Shown piece after piece: positions 9,221 through 17,234 of a DNA stretch of 64,000 nt. The position numbers and the translations under genes are program-made. Location: contig NZ_CP151637.1 in NCBI RefSeq assembly GCF_038397755.1, forward strand, positions 496,001 to 560,000, written 5' to 3'. This DNA is from Microbacterium sp. LWH7-1.2 (GTDB lineage: Bacteria > Actinomycetota > Actinomycetes > Actinomycetales > Microbacteriaceae). Within the stretch, counting starts at the first letter, position 1. Each line of letters starts with the position of its first letter. The notes under the pieces are model-generated. The model was not told the DNA's origin and made no database searches. It saw only the letters and a list, made by a program, of their open reading frames with translations.

Positions 9221-9391
9221 TCAGGCGTCCTTGCTACGGCGGCTGGCCGCGCGCCGAACGAAGAAGAAGATCAGCGTGCCTACGAAGAGGATCACGCCGA
9301 TTATTCCCAGCCAGAGCAGGCCCTCGAGCGCGAATCCGACCACCGCCAGGATCGCCCACACCACCAGGAGGATCACGATCACCGTTGTCAT
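9221..9391 (-). CDS. Small hydrophobic membrane protein
   Basis: A 56-residue protein with two closely spaced transmembrane stretches: VIVILLVVWAILAVVGFAL and LLWLGIIGVILFVGTLIFFF, followed by a basic tail RRAASRRSKDA that would stay in the cytoplasm. A GAGGAG purine run lies directly against the ATG, too close to be an ideal ribosome binding site. Small proteins of this type are common in Actinobacteria and mostly uncharacterised. It stands alone on the minus strand between integrase debris and the next rightward gene. Confidence 0.7.
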   Translation of the reverse strand: MTTVIVILLVVWAILAVVGFALEGLLWLGIIGVILFVGTLIFFFVRRAASRRSKDA

Positions 9392-9582
9392 CTCCTCACG
9401 CTACTCGCGCGGACCGCACATGGGTAGGGCGCGACCAACCTGGTGACACCCTCGCCCCTCCGCACAGTCGGCGCGCGCTTCAAGCGGCCGGCGGGCGCGG
9501 CCTCCCGGGCCGCGGGCTCGGCGACACGCGCTCGTGCACCGAACCTGTGAGTCGCACATGTGGGAGGCGTAGCGTCCGGGGT

Positions 9583-10143
9583 ATGGACACGCACACACGC
9601 ACGAGTGACGCACATTCGGCGACGCTTGGCCTGGGATCGGTGCTGGTGGCTTCGCTGCCGGCTGCGCTGATGACTGAGGCAGCGCCTGACCGCTACACGG
9701 TGGAGGCCGTATTCACCCGCCGCCCTGAGAAGGAAGAAGTGGCGGAGATTCTGGGCACCCGCACACGTGACGATCTCGTCAGTGCCGGGTACCCAACGGT
9801 GGAGCTAGCGGTCGCCGACCGACGCCTCGTGATCGCCAACACAAACCTGGAGGAGTTGCGCGACGGACTCGCAGCCGTCATCGCCGACCGACTTGCCGCG
9901 ATCAGCACGAGGATCCGCGAGAAGCAGGATGCCGCCGCGATCCGGTTCGAAGAAGCAGCAATGCGCGAACATACACGTGCCGCAGCAGTCACCGCCCTCG
10001 CAGAATCGATCACATTCGAAAGTCCACGGAGTGCAGCGAATCCTCACCCCGACTCGACGGATGCCGCCGCCAGCAACGACGACGACGAGCAGATCGCGGG
10101 TTGGAGCAGCGAGGGTGGGCACGGGCGTTACGCGCGACCGTGA
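9583..10143 (+). CDS. Hypothetical protein (186 aa)
   Basis: I do not recognise a family. The protein has a mixed first half (residues about 35-85, including VEAVFTRRPEKEEVAEILG and a VELAVADRRLVIANTN strand-rich part), then a long charged helix (about 85-145, ELRDGLAAVIADRLAAI onward) and a disordered acidic tail with DDDEQ. The ATG was chosen as the first good start; the frame is open upstream but low-complexity. It ends 18 nt before the lipid-kinase-like gene, so the two may be cotranscribed. Function unknown. Confidence 0.55.
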   Translation: MDTHTRTSDAHSATLGLGSVLVASLPAALMTEAAPDRYTVEAVFTRRPEKEEVAEILGTRTRDDLVSAGYPTVELAVADRRLVIANTNLEELRDGLAAVIADRLAAISTRIREKQDAAAIRFEEAAMREHTRAAAVTALAESITFESPRSAANPHPDSTDAAASNDDDEQIAGWSSEGGHGRYARP

Positions 10144-10161
10144 CGGAACAATGACCATGGC

Positions 10162-11232
10162 GTGAGTGGTCCAGACAAAGGCGATCGCAGTGGTCCGCCA
10201 CTCCGTCCGCTCGACGACGGGTCCAAGGTGACCGCGACAGAGTCGGCTGCCGAGACACGCCGACACGCTGCCGTGGTCTACAACCCCATCAAGGCTCGAC
10301 TTGACCCGATTCGCAGCGCAGTCATCGACCAGGAACGGGCCAACGGGTGGGATCGAACACGCTGGTACGAGACGAGCAGCGCAGATTCCGGACGATCGGC
10401 CGCAGCACAGGCGCTGGGCGAGCAACCTGCCGTCGTCGTCGTGGTCGGCGGTGATGGGACGGTGCGAGCCATTGCGGAGGTGATGCACGGAACCGGCATC
10501 CCCGTCGCGTTGCTGCCCGCCGGCACCGGCAACCTACTCGCACGCGAACTCAGCACGCCCCTCAATGACGTCGCCGCGTGCATCGCCGCTGCGTTCACGG
10601 GCGACGACCGCGGGATCGATGTGGGGACAGCTGACCTCGAGGACGAGACCGGAACACGCAGCACGCACGCGTTCGTGGTCATGGCGGGCATCGGCCTCGA
10701 TGCGGATATGGCACAGCACACCAGCGCGATCGCGAAGAAGCACCTCGGATGGCTCGCATACGTCACCCCCATCGCCCGATCCATCATCAGGAACCGCCTC
10801 TTCCATCTCAATTACCGGATCGACGACGAGCGCGTCAGTTCCACCCGCGCCCACACCGTCATCGTCGGAAACTGCGGAACACTGACAGGGAACCTGCTCC
10901 TGCTACCGGCCGCAGTCATCGACGACGGACTATTGGACGTCGTGATGATGCGCCCGGAGGGTGCATTCGGGTGGGCGCGGATCGGGACACGGCTGACCCT
11001 GCAGGGCATCGCCCGCCAATCGCGGGTGACGGGAAGCATGATGCGGCGGACCCCAGACCTCCTCTCGCTCGCCTATGTCCAAGGCCGGCAGTTCGAAGCA
11101 CGCTTCGACACGCCACACGTCATCGAGCTCGACGGAGATAGCTTCGGACACGTCACACGCGTCAGAATGAGCCTGCACCCCGGCGCACTGCTCGTTCGGG
11201 TCGCCCCACAAGCGTTCCGCCGTCGGGAATGA
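10162..11232 (+). CDS. Diacylglycerol kinase family (DagK/LCB5-type) lipid kinase
   Basis: A 356-residue protein with the diacylglycerol/sphingosine kinase catalytic fold. The nucleotide-binding signature VVVVVGGDGTVRAIAEV is near residues 91-107 and LLPAGTGNLLARELS follows at the usual spacing; the C-terminal beta-sandwich carries DGLLDVVMMRPEG. Members phosphorylate diacylglycerol or related lipids at the cytoplasmic membrane face; in actinobacteria they feed phosphatidic acid recycling or phosphatidylinositol-type lipid synthesis. GTG start. As an accessory copy between two integrase modules it may be cargo rather than the housekeeping enzyme (inference). Confidence 0.85.
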   Translation: MSGPDKGDRSGPPLRPLDDGSKVTATESAAETRRHAAVVYNPIKARLDPIRSAVIDQERANGWDRTRWYETSSADSGRSAAAQALGEQPAVVVVVGGDGTVRAIAEVMHGTGIPVALLPAGTGNLLARELSTPLNDVAACIAAAFTGDDRGIDVGTADLEDETGTRSTHAFVVMAGIGLDADMAQHTSAIAKKHLGWLAYVTPIARSIIRNRLFHLNYRIDDERVSSTRAHTVIVGNCGTLTGNLLLLPAAVIDDGLLDVVMMRPEGAFGWARIGTRLTLQGIARQSRVTGSMMRRTPDLLSLAYVQGRQFEARFDTPHVIELDGDSFGHVTRVRMSLHPGALLVRVAPQAFRRRE

Positions 11233-11342
11233 GCGCGTAAGACCCAAGTAGACCAGGAACACAGGACAGACCATGGCCTGCGGCGCGGCTGCAGCGGCCC
11301 CCGGAGGCTCCCCTCCGAGGACAAAGTCGGGTGCACCTGGAC

Positions 11343-11385
11343 GGCATGCAGGGGGTCAGGGGTTCGAGTCCCCTCAGGTCCACCA
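11343..11385 (+). other. 3' half of tRNA-Ala(GGC): attachment-site remnant
   Basis: From the anticodon onward the sequence is tRNA-Ala: GGCATGCAGG (anticodon GGC and 3' stem), the GGGTC variable loop, T arm AGGGGTTCGAGTCCCCT, then CAGGTCC and encoded CCA. The matching 5' half (an acceptor GGACCTG plus D arm) is absent upstream, so this is not a working tRNA. A fragment running from the anticodon loop to CCA is what tRNA-targeting integrases leave as an att core. Excisionase 2 and integrase 2 lie directly to its right. In the rest of the 11233-11542 gap I see nothing else. Confidence 0.75.
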
Positions 11386-11542
11386 AAACTCCCGGTAAAG
11401 CACCGAAACTTCACTCCCTGTACAGGGAGTTTGAATGTTTGGTAGTCGTTTACTGGACACTTCGCCGAGTCGCCAGAGGGCGCTTTCGAGCCTTCTTGGG
11501 GTATCTGGAGGGTACGCGGCACAGCCCGCGCACCTTCGCGAT

Positions 11543-11776
11543 ATGGACGGCGTTGGCACCTCAGATTCGGGACACGGGAACTATGTCTCGCTCGCTGAGC
11601 TTGCCGCGCAGCTGAAGGTCTCCGTCCAGACGATCTACGACCTTCGCAGCAAAGGGCGCGGACCCCGCGGGTTCCGTGTCGGCACCCAGTTGCGGTTTCG
11701 CGAGAGCGAGATCGACGCGTGGGTCGAGCGCATGGAGCTGGCCGACGAGCAGCGCCACGCCGGTGGCGCATCGTGA
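11543..11776 (+). CDS. Excisionase-like HTH_17 protein 2
   Basis: A 77-residue DNA-binding protein: helix-turn-helix YVSLAELAAQLKVSVQTIYD, wing FRVGTQLRFRESEIDAWVERM. This is the excisionase/MerR-like fold that accompanies integrases. Its stop codon overlaps the GTG start of integrase 2 in a GTGA junction, showing translational coupling. Upstream ATGs in frame would add residues without domain character and would approach the tRNA-Ala fragment. It probably bends attachment-site DNA to favour excision. Confidence 0.82.
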   Translation: MDGVGTSDSGHGNYVSLAELAAQLKVSVQTIYDLRSKGRGPRGFRVGTQLRFRESEIDAWVERMELADEQRHAGGAS

Positions 11777-13044
11777 AGGGTGGGCGGCCATGCACCCAGA
11801 TCGGCTCGTACGGCACCATCAGCGTCAGCAGGAGAGGCGCTTCCTACGTGGCGCTCGCGCGCATTCGGGATGCTGACGGGCGCCTGCGGAGAGTCACCGG
11901 CGCCGCGCGCACCGACTCGGCGGCCCGGGCGAGGTTGAAGCAGCGACTGCTGGAACGGCCGAGCTTTGGTACGGGTGGCCTGCTTGATCTCACCAGCTCG
12001 TTCCGCGACCTCGCCGAGCTGTGGCTGGAGGACCTCGCGCTGCAGAAGCTCTCCGACGGTACGAAGGACAACTACCGCGACGACTTGCGCCTCCACGTGT
12101 TGCCACAATTTGAGCACTTCACTCTGGGGGATATCACGACCGGGCGCGTCGAGTGGTTCCTCCGTTCTGAGGCGGCTGTGTCCTTCTCCCGCGCGAAGCA
12201 CTCGCGGACAATGCTCAATCTGCTGTTCGGGTTCGCGCTCCGACACGATGCGATTCCGCGCAACCCCGTGCAAGGCACGAGCCCACTCCGCCGTCCCAAG
12301 GGCGAGCCACAGGCCCTGACGGTCGACCAGATCAATGCGATCCGTGACGCCGCGAGTCGCTGGCGGACCGGTCCCGACGTCAGGGGACCCAAGCCGGATG
12401 GCCAAGTCCGTGACATCATCGAGGTGCTCCTCGGAACCGCGCTGCGCATCGGCGAGTGTCTCGCTCTCCGTGCGTGCGACGTCGATGACGGTCCATGTGG
12501 GATGACGATCTCGGTGACGGGGACCGTCGTGTTGCGAACGGGGAGCGGCGCTGTGCGTCAAGATCACCCGAAGACCGAGCACTCAATCCGCCGCATCGCG
12601 GTCCCGGACTTCGCAACTGCCGTGCTTCGGGCCCGCCTCGCTGGCATCCCGACCAGCGACCGTCAACGGACTATCTTTGCCAACCGCGCAGGCAAGCCTC
12701 TGAGCCCGTTCAACGTGCGACGGACCTTCCGCGCCTTCCTCGAGGTGGCGGATCTCGCGGGGGAGGGGATCACCCTTCGCTGGTATCGGCGCACGGGCGC
12801 AACCGTCATCGCGCGAGGTGCGAGCGCGGACGCTGCCGCGACCTTCCTCGGCCACGGATCGACGGCGATCACAGAGGGGCACTACATCGAGCCTGATCGC
12901 ACTGTGGACCGGGGGCCGGCAGGAATCCTCGAGCGGACTCTGCGCCGCACGAATCCGGACACCTCGCTTCTCTCGACAGACGACGGGGCGGCTGACGATC
13001 CGGTGCTCGACTTCCTTGACGAGGAAGATACCGAAGCCGCGTAG
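11773..13044 (+). CDS. Tyrosine recombinase / integrase 2 (tRNA-Ala fragment associated)
   Basis: A 423-residue integrase with an arm-binding N-terminus (SYGTISVSRRGASYVALARI), core-binding domain (residues about 75-165) and catalytic domain. The first arginine is in TALRIGECLALR (about 225), a lysine is in HPKTEHSIRR, box II reads LRWYRRTGATV, then LGHGS and the nucleophile in GHYIEPD. Box II has arginine where most relatives have the histidine of HxxR, a tolerated but less common substitution. The GTG start is set by the 4-nt overlap with the excisionase. About 35 percent of the C-terminus is acidic tail beyond the tyrosine. Confidence 0.88.
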   Translation: MKGGRPCTQIGSYGTISVSRRGASYVALARIRDADGRLRRVTGAARTDSAARARLKQRLLERPSFGTGGLLDLTSSFRDLAELWLEDLALQKLSDGTKDNYRDDLRLHVLPQFEHFTLGDITTGRVEWFLRSEAAVSFSRAKHSRTMLNLLFGFALRHDAIPRNPVQGTSPLRRPKGEPQALTVDQINAIRDAASRWRTGPDVRGPKPDGQVRDIIEVLLGTALRIGECLALRACDVDDGPCGMTISVTGTVVLRTGSGAVRQDHPKTEHSIRRIAVPDFATAVLRARLAGIPTSDRQRTIFANRAGKPLSPFNVRRTFRAFLEVADLAGEGITLRWYRRTGATVIARGASADAAATFLGHGSTAITEGHYIEPDRTVDRGPAGILERTLRRTNPDTSLLSTDDGAADDPVLDFLDEEDTEAA

Positions 13045-13056
13045 AAGATGATCGAC

Positions 13057-13338
13057 CTACCGGTTCGGGTCGCTTCGGCCCCAACTCGCGATCGGTCCAC
13101 CTCTCGGCCCATGAGCTTGAACGAACGCGGCGTGTACGCGCTCGCAGGCGACGTTGAGGCTCGTTGACCAGCCGATGACCTCTCGCTGAAAGGTAGCGCG
13201 GTAGCGGACGTCGGTGGCGTTCACGCGGCGGATCTCGATGGTGCCGTACACGCGCTCGAACCCGTCGAGCAAGCTCCACGTGCCCGGCGGACCTTCCCTC
13301 GCCGCGAGGATCGGGTGCCATCGGCTCGACTCGGCCAT
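13057..13338 (-). CDS. Small hypothetical protein (93 aa)
   Basis: A 93-residue protein on the minus strand, convergent with integrase 2 (12-nt gap). It contains a W-rich beta-type pattern: SSRWHPILAAREGPPGTWSL, YGTIEIRRVN, VRYRATFQREVIGWS and then ACERVHAAFVQAHGP. The alternation suggests a compact beta-sheet fold. I do not know its function; from memory similar short proteins occur beside integrases on actinobacterial mobile elements. Confidence 0.6.
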   Translation of the reverse strand: MAESSRWHPILAAREGPPGTWSLLDGFERVYGTIEIRRVNATDVRYRATFQREVIGWSTSLNVACERVHAAFVQAHGPRGGPIASWGRSDPNR

Positions 13339-13431
13339 TGGGTCTCCTCCTCCGGCCGAACACCCATGAGCGTAGAAGGGTCACAGACACCGCCGGGCGA
13401 CGCTTGGGCGCGGAATGTGCACCTTCCTGCC

Positions 13432-13707
13432 ATGAGTGATCGTGAGCACGCTGACGCCGTCCTGGAGCACGTAGCTGTGCTCGCCTTCCTCTACTACCCC
13501 GGCATCGAGGCGGATGATCCGAGCTACAGCCTCGACGAGGACATCGAATGGTGTCTGGCGCGCCTCGGCGACGCTTCCGACGCCGAGCGGGGCCGACTGG
13601 CTGCCCTATTCGGGCGAGCGATCACCGACCCCACTGCGACACGTGAAGAGTTGTTCACTGCGCTCGCGGAGCTCGACGGCGTGCTCGTCGCAGATGACCA
13701 TGAGTGA
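13432..13707 (+). CDS. Hypothetical acidic protein (91 aa)
   Basis: A 91-residue acidic, mostly helical protein (EHADAVLEHVAVLAFLYYPG, DEDIEWCLARLGDASDAERG, TREELFTALAELDGVLV). No recognised domain. Its last codons overlap the start of the next gene by 8 nt, so the two are probably made together. The ATG at this point is chosen because the upstream extension runs over the start of the divergent 93-residue gene. Confidence 0.55.
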   Translation: MSDREHADAVLEHVAVLAFLYYPGIEADDPSYSLDEDIEWCLARLGDASDAERGRLAALFGRAITDPTATREELFTALAELDGVLVADDHE

Positions 13708-14668
13708 CACCCCCTCGAGTGATGAGGAGCGTGCGGCCCGCCTGGCCGCACAGCGGAAGGCCTGGAACGAGGCGCACCCGGGCTATTACGCCGAGTACCG
13801 GGAGCGCAATCGCGAGGACATCCGTCGCAAGAATCGTGACCGTGAGCGCGACCGCGCGCAACGGGAGCGGGAGGAGAAGGCGCGACGCCAGAAGGGTATC
13901 GATCGCGCAAAGGAATGGGCGAAGGAACACCCGGAGGAGCGTCAGCAGGCGCGCGAGCGGTACAAGCAGAAGCACCCCGAGGCATACAAGCAAGCACAGC
14001 GCGACTACTACCACCGGAATCGGGACGCGATCGCGGAGCGTCGTCGCGCACGTGAGGCGGCCGACCCTCAGAAGGCGAACGAAGCCCGCAGCCGCGCTGT
14101 CGACCGCGCCAGGGCCGGCGGTCGCGACTCTGCCTGGTCGCCCACTCCGGATCAGCGTGCAACGTATCGAGAGCGAGAGAACGAAGCGAGGCGCCTCGCC
14201 CGTCGCCGGGCGCGTGCCGGGCTCCCCGAGCGACAGCTCCACCGGGTACACGCTCCGGATCGACGCCACAACGACGCTGCTGCGGACGAGTTCTTCGCGA
14301 AACCGCGCAGTGGTGAGGAAGTCGCCCGAATCAGAGAACAAGACGTGCCGACCCCACCCGAGTTGGTTCACGCGATGCAGGAGCGTTCGGAGAACCGACG
14401 TGTCGTCCGCGAGATCCTCGCGATCGCTGAGGAGTACTTCGCCGAACACGAGGTGGAACTTCGTGCGCGCGTCGCAGAGGTCTCGCGGGTGAGATTCCGG
14501 GGTGGGATGCTGCCCCTGGACGTGTACACCGAGCCGCGCCGTCATGCGCTCGAGTTCGCCAGCCGCGGCTACCTCCGCGCTAGCGTTGCTTCACCGACGG
14601 CGTCGATCGCCGTCTTCCGCTGGCTCGCGACGGATCTCGCTAAGCGCGGGCCCGACATCACGCTCTGA
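13700..14668 (+). CDS. Charged coiled-coil hypothetical protein (322 aa)
   Basis: An extremely charged protein, rich in Arg, Glu and Lys. Residues about 15-170 look like a continuous coiled coil (for example RNRDREREKAR-type repeats and KHPEAYKQAQRDYYHRNRD). The C-terminal 120 residues are more ordinary and may be a folded domain (EILAIAEEYFAEHEVELRARV). Short repeats of the form HP-E/G-xY (AHPGYY, KHPEAY) recall the N-terminal repeats of some phage or mobile-element proteins. Overlaps the preceding gene by 8 nt. Function unknown; DNA or RNA binding is conceivable from the charge (inference). Confidence 0.55.
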   Translation: MSDTPSSDEERAARLAAQRKAWNEAHPGYYAEYRERNREDIRRKNRDRERDRAQREREEKARRQKGIDRAKEWAKEHPEERQQARERYKQKHPEAYKQAQRDYYHRNRDAIAERRRAREAADPQKANEARSRAVDRARAGGRDSAWSPTPDQRATYRERENEARRLARRRARAGLPERQLHRVHAPDRRHNDAAADEFFAKPRSGEEVARIREQDVPTPPELVHAMQERSENRRVVREILAIAEEYFAEHEVELRARVAEVSRVRFRGGMLPLDVYTEPRRHALEFASRGYLRASVASPTASIAVFRWLATDLAKRGPDITL

Positions 14669-14759
14669 CGCGACCCTTGACGGGCATTGGGCGATCAGCG
14701 CAAGTTTACAGTCGCGTGTACCGGGGTGCGACGTCGTCACCGACCCCTAGGCTGACCAC

Positions 14760-14921
14760 ATGATCGACTTTGGGGAAGTCGTTTTGGACGGCTTCGCCAC
14801 GGGATTCGGCATGCTGTGGGCGGCGCTCACGGCGAACCCGTGGATTGCTCTTCTGTTCGCGGGGATCGTCGTCGGGGCCCTGTGGCTCCAGCTCACCCCG
14901 GCGCGGCGGCGTCGGCGCTGA
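14760..14921 (+). CDS. Small single-TM protein upstream of NERD gene
   Basis: A 53-residue reading frame with one hydrophobic segment, NPWIALLFAGIVVGALWLQL, followed by the basic tail TPARRRRR. Its TGA shares its A with the ATG of the next gene (TGATG), an arrangement typical of translational coupling. The positive tail would remain in the cytoplasm. It is probably a membrane partner of the NERD protein, which also has a C-terminal membrane segment (inference). Confidence 0.55.
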   Translation: MIDFGEVVLDGFATGFGMLWAALTANPWIALLFAGIVVGALWLQLTPARRRRR

Positions 14922-15724
14922 TGACGACGACAGATCCAACCGAACAGTTCGGAAGCATCCCCGCCGCTGCGGTGATCGCCGCCTGCCTTCAGGCTCAGGC
15001 CAGCGTTCCGCCGCGATCAGGTGTCTCGCGCGTGTTCGGTCGATCGCCGCTCTCTGATGACTCGCGCCCCTGGTACCTCGGTGCGCTGGGCGAGCTGCAA
15101 GTCGCGGCACGGTTGGCCAAGCTCGGTCCAGGGTGGAAGGTCTTACATTCCGTCCCGATCGGAGAGCGCGGCAGCGACATCGATCACGTTGTCGTCGGCG
15201 CAGCAGGAGTCTTCACGATCAATACGAAGTTCCATGAGGATGCCCGGATCTGGGTCGGCAGCAAGCGGCTGCTTGTCAACGGCCAGAAGACCGACCACCT
15301 CCGCAACTCGCGGTTCGAGGCGCAGCGCGTCGCACGAGCGCTCACGGCGCCCGCGGGTTTGCCGGTCGATGTCCAACCCGTGATCGTTCTCGTCGGGATC
15401 CGCAACATCACGGTGCGCGAGCGACCCGTAGATGTGGCGGTGGTCCGGGACACGGAATTGCTCCGCTGGCTTCATCGCCGGCCCACCACACTCGATGCTG
15501 ACCTGCGGGACCGCCTAACCGCGGCGATGGCGCAGCGGATTCACTGGGCTGCGCCACCTGCCCAGGCATCCGAGCCGGACCTGCCAGCATTCGCCGCCCT
15601 CCGTCGAGAGGTTGATACCGCGCGACGTACGCGCGTGCTGTGGGCTATGACCGTGCTGGCCGGCTTCGTGACAGTTGCCGCCACGCTGGCCGTCAGCACC
15701 TACTCATCACTCCTCGGCGGATAG
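14921..15724 (+). CDS. NERD-domain protein with C-terminal membrane anchor
   Basis: A 267-residue protein. Residues about 45-160 form a nuclease-related NERD domain: GALGELQVAARLAKLGPGW, then GSDIDHVVVGAAGVFTINTK and later QRVARALTA. The D in DIDHVVV and the lysine of INTK correspond to the PD-(D/E)XK-like core. A transmembrane helix (VLWAMTVLAGFVTVAATLAV) lies near the C-terminus. NERD proteins are common on mobile elements and are suspected to act on DNA; no biochemical role can be asserted here. Coupled to the small TM protein upstream. Confidence 0.75.
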   Translation: MTTTDPTEQFGSIPAAAVIAACLQAQASVPPRSGVSRVFGRSPLSDDSRPWYLGALGELQVAARLAKLGPGWKVLHSVPIGERGSDIDHVVVGAAGVFTINTKFHEDARIWVGSKRLLVNGQKTDHLRNSRFEAQRVARALTAPAGLPVDVQPVIVLVGIRNITVRERPVDVAVVRDTELLRWLHRRPTTLDADLRDRLTAAMAQRIHWAAPPAQASEPDLPAFAALRREVDTARRTRVLWAMTVLAGFVTVAATLAVSTYSSLLGG

Positions 15725-15880
15725 AGAGCGCTGACGTCGGTTCCCCGAGTGACCCCGCCGGCGCCCGGGTGCGCCCCGTTCAGACCCGATCCCTCTGCGG
15801 GCATCCGCCCATGAAGGGTCGGTTATCGAGCATCCCGCGATGTCAGGGCATCAGTCCTGATGCTCTAAGAAGTTAGATGC

Positions 15881-16294
15881 TCAATCGCGGGCGGGCGGAT
15901 ATTCTGCGGCTCGCCCCAGTTCAACGCTCGCAAGGTAGGCGTTGTCGTCGACGCGTTCCTGCCAATCCACGGTGGCTTCGTCGGGTGCCATCGCGGCGAT
16001 CGCGACATGGGCCATGAAACGGTCCGGCGTCGCACCGTGCCAGTGCCGCACGCCGGCTGGCGTGAAGTGCGTCGTACCTGCGGTTACGAGGACAGGATTT
16101 TCGCCTTCGATGTGCACGATGGCGATGCCGTCGGTCACGTGGAGGGTCTGCCCCAGCGCATGGGAGTGCCAGGCGGTCCGGGCGTTCGGCGCGAACCGCA
16201 CAATCCCGGCGCTAATACCGGCCTCCGGTGGTGCGATGAGGTCCACCCAGACATCGCCGGTGAACTTCGCGGCGTCGCCCTTCTGCGTGCTCAC
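15881..16294 (-). CDS. Cupin-domain protein
   Basis: A 137-residue single-domain cupin. Motif 1 reads AWHSHALGQTLHVTDG (histidine metal ligands) and motif 2 PAGVRHWHGATPD. Comparable small cupins occur with carboxymuconolactone-decarboxylase-like or oxidoreductase genes and bind Mn or Fe; the reaction is not predictable. It overlaps the upstream regulator gene by 4 nt on the same strand, so regulator and cupin form a two-gene unit. Confidence 0.85.
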   Translation of the reverse strand: MSTQKGDAAKFTGDVWVDLIAPPEAGISAGIVRFAPNARTAWHSHALGQTLHVTDGIAIVHIEGENPVLVTAGTTHFTPAGVRHWHGATPDRFMAHVAIAAMAPDEATVDWQERVDDNAYLASVELGRAAEYPPARD

Positions 16295-17169
16295 TCGGTG
16301 ACCTCTGACGCTGCCGCCGGTGTAGCGGCGAGGCTGCCGAGCAGCCGCAGCCGCTCTCCGGTCGGGGTATCAAGGGCGGGCGTCATTGTAAACATGAGAA
16401 GGCCCGGGTCGGCGGGCAGTTCGAGGGCTTCGTAGTCGAAAATGAGGTCGCCGACGTCGGGGTGGTGGATGCGCTTGCTCCCGGTGCGATGGAATCGGAC
16501 GTCGTGGGCCGCCCACCGGGTACGGAAGACATCGCTGCGGGTAACGAGTTCACCGATGAGGTCGGTGAGTGCCTTGTCGTGCGGGTTGCGGCCCGCTTCA
16601 ACGCGCAGCGACGCGACGATGCTGTTCGCGCCCGCCTCCCAGTCGATGTAGAAGTTCTGCGACGCGGGGTTGAGGAACGTGAATCGGGCGTTGTTGCGTG
16701 CGTTGGCGGGGTCGTCGATGATCGGCGCGAACACGGCGTGGCCGATGTGGTTGACGGCGAGGAAGTCCTTCCGGGTGTTAGCGATGTAGGCAGGTGCCGT
16801 GATGCTGTCCAGGAGCCGCTGAAGCGACGGGCGGACGACGTTCGCGGTGCTGCGAGGCTTCTTACGTGCGAGGCCCGTAGGTGCGGCCGCGCGCGCGAGG
16901 TCGTGCAGGTGCGTTGTCTCTGCCTCGTCGAGGTGAAGAGCTCGAGCAAGGGCGTCGAGGACTTCTGGGGAAACGCCCGAGAGGTTGCCGCGTTCCATGC
17001 GCGCGTAGTAGTCGACGCTCATGCCCGCGAGCATCGCGGTCTCCTCGCGCCGCAGTCCCGCTACGCGGCGCCGGCCGCCGCCGATGATGCCCGCCTGCTC
17101 GGGGGTCAGCCGGGAGCGACGTGTCATGAGGAACTCGCGCACCTCGCTCCGGTTGTCCATGTTCCCCAC
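16291..17169 (-). CDS. MmyB-type XRE family transcriptional regulator
   Basis: A 292-residue regulator. The N-terminal helix-turn-helix contains RRVAGLRREETAMLAGMSVDYYARMERG, split here as a LRREE motif followed by SVDYYARMERG, which is the hallmark of the MmyB family. The C-terminal half is the MmyB ligand-binding (PAS-like) domain: NTRKDFLAVNHIGHAVF, then FYIDWEAGANSIVASLR and HHPDVGDLIFDYEAL. GTG start, supported by AGGAGG six nt upstream. Members often regulate nearby SDR or MFS genes in response to small ligands; the redox/efflux genes to the right are the natural targets (inference). Confidence 0.88.
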   Translation of the reverse strand: MGNMDNRSEVREFLMTRRSRLTPEQAGIIGGGRRRVAGLRREETAMLAGMSVDYYARMERGNLSGVSPEVLDALARALHLDEAETTHLHDLARAAAPTGLARKKPRSTANVVRPSLQRLLDSITAPAYIANTRKDFLAVNHIGHAVFAPIIDDPANARNNARFTFLNPASQNFYIDWEAGANSIVASLRVEAGRNPHDKALTDLIGELVTRSDVFRTRWAAHDVRFHRTGSKRIHHPDVGDLIFDYEALELPADPGLLMFTMTPALDTPTGERLRLLGSLAATPAAASEVTE

Positions 17170-17234
17170 GCTATGCCTCCTACGGTTCTCGATGGGTCGT
17201 GCCGGCCGAGCTATCGCGCTCGGCCGGCACGTTG

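Noticed and set aside
11073..11819. Minus-strand frames reading RGLEPLTPCMPSRC near 11340
   Set aside because: This is the usual false protein made by translating a tRNA in antisense; it only confirms the tRNA-Ala fragment.
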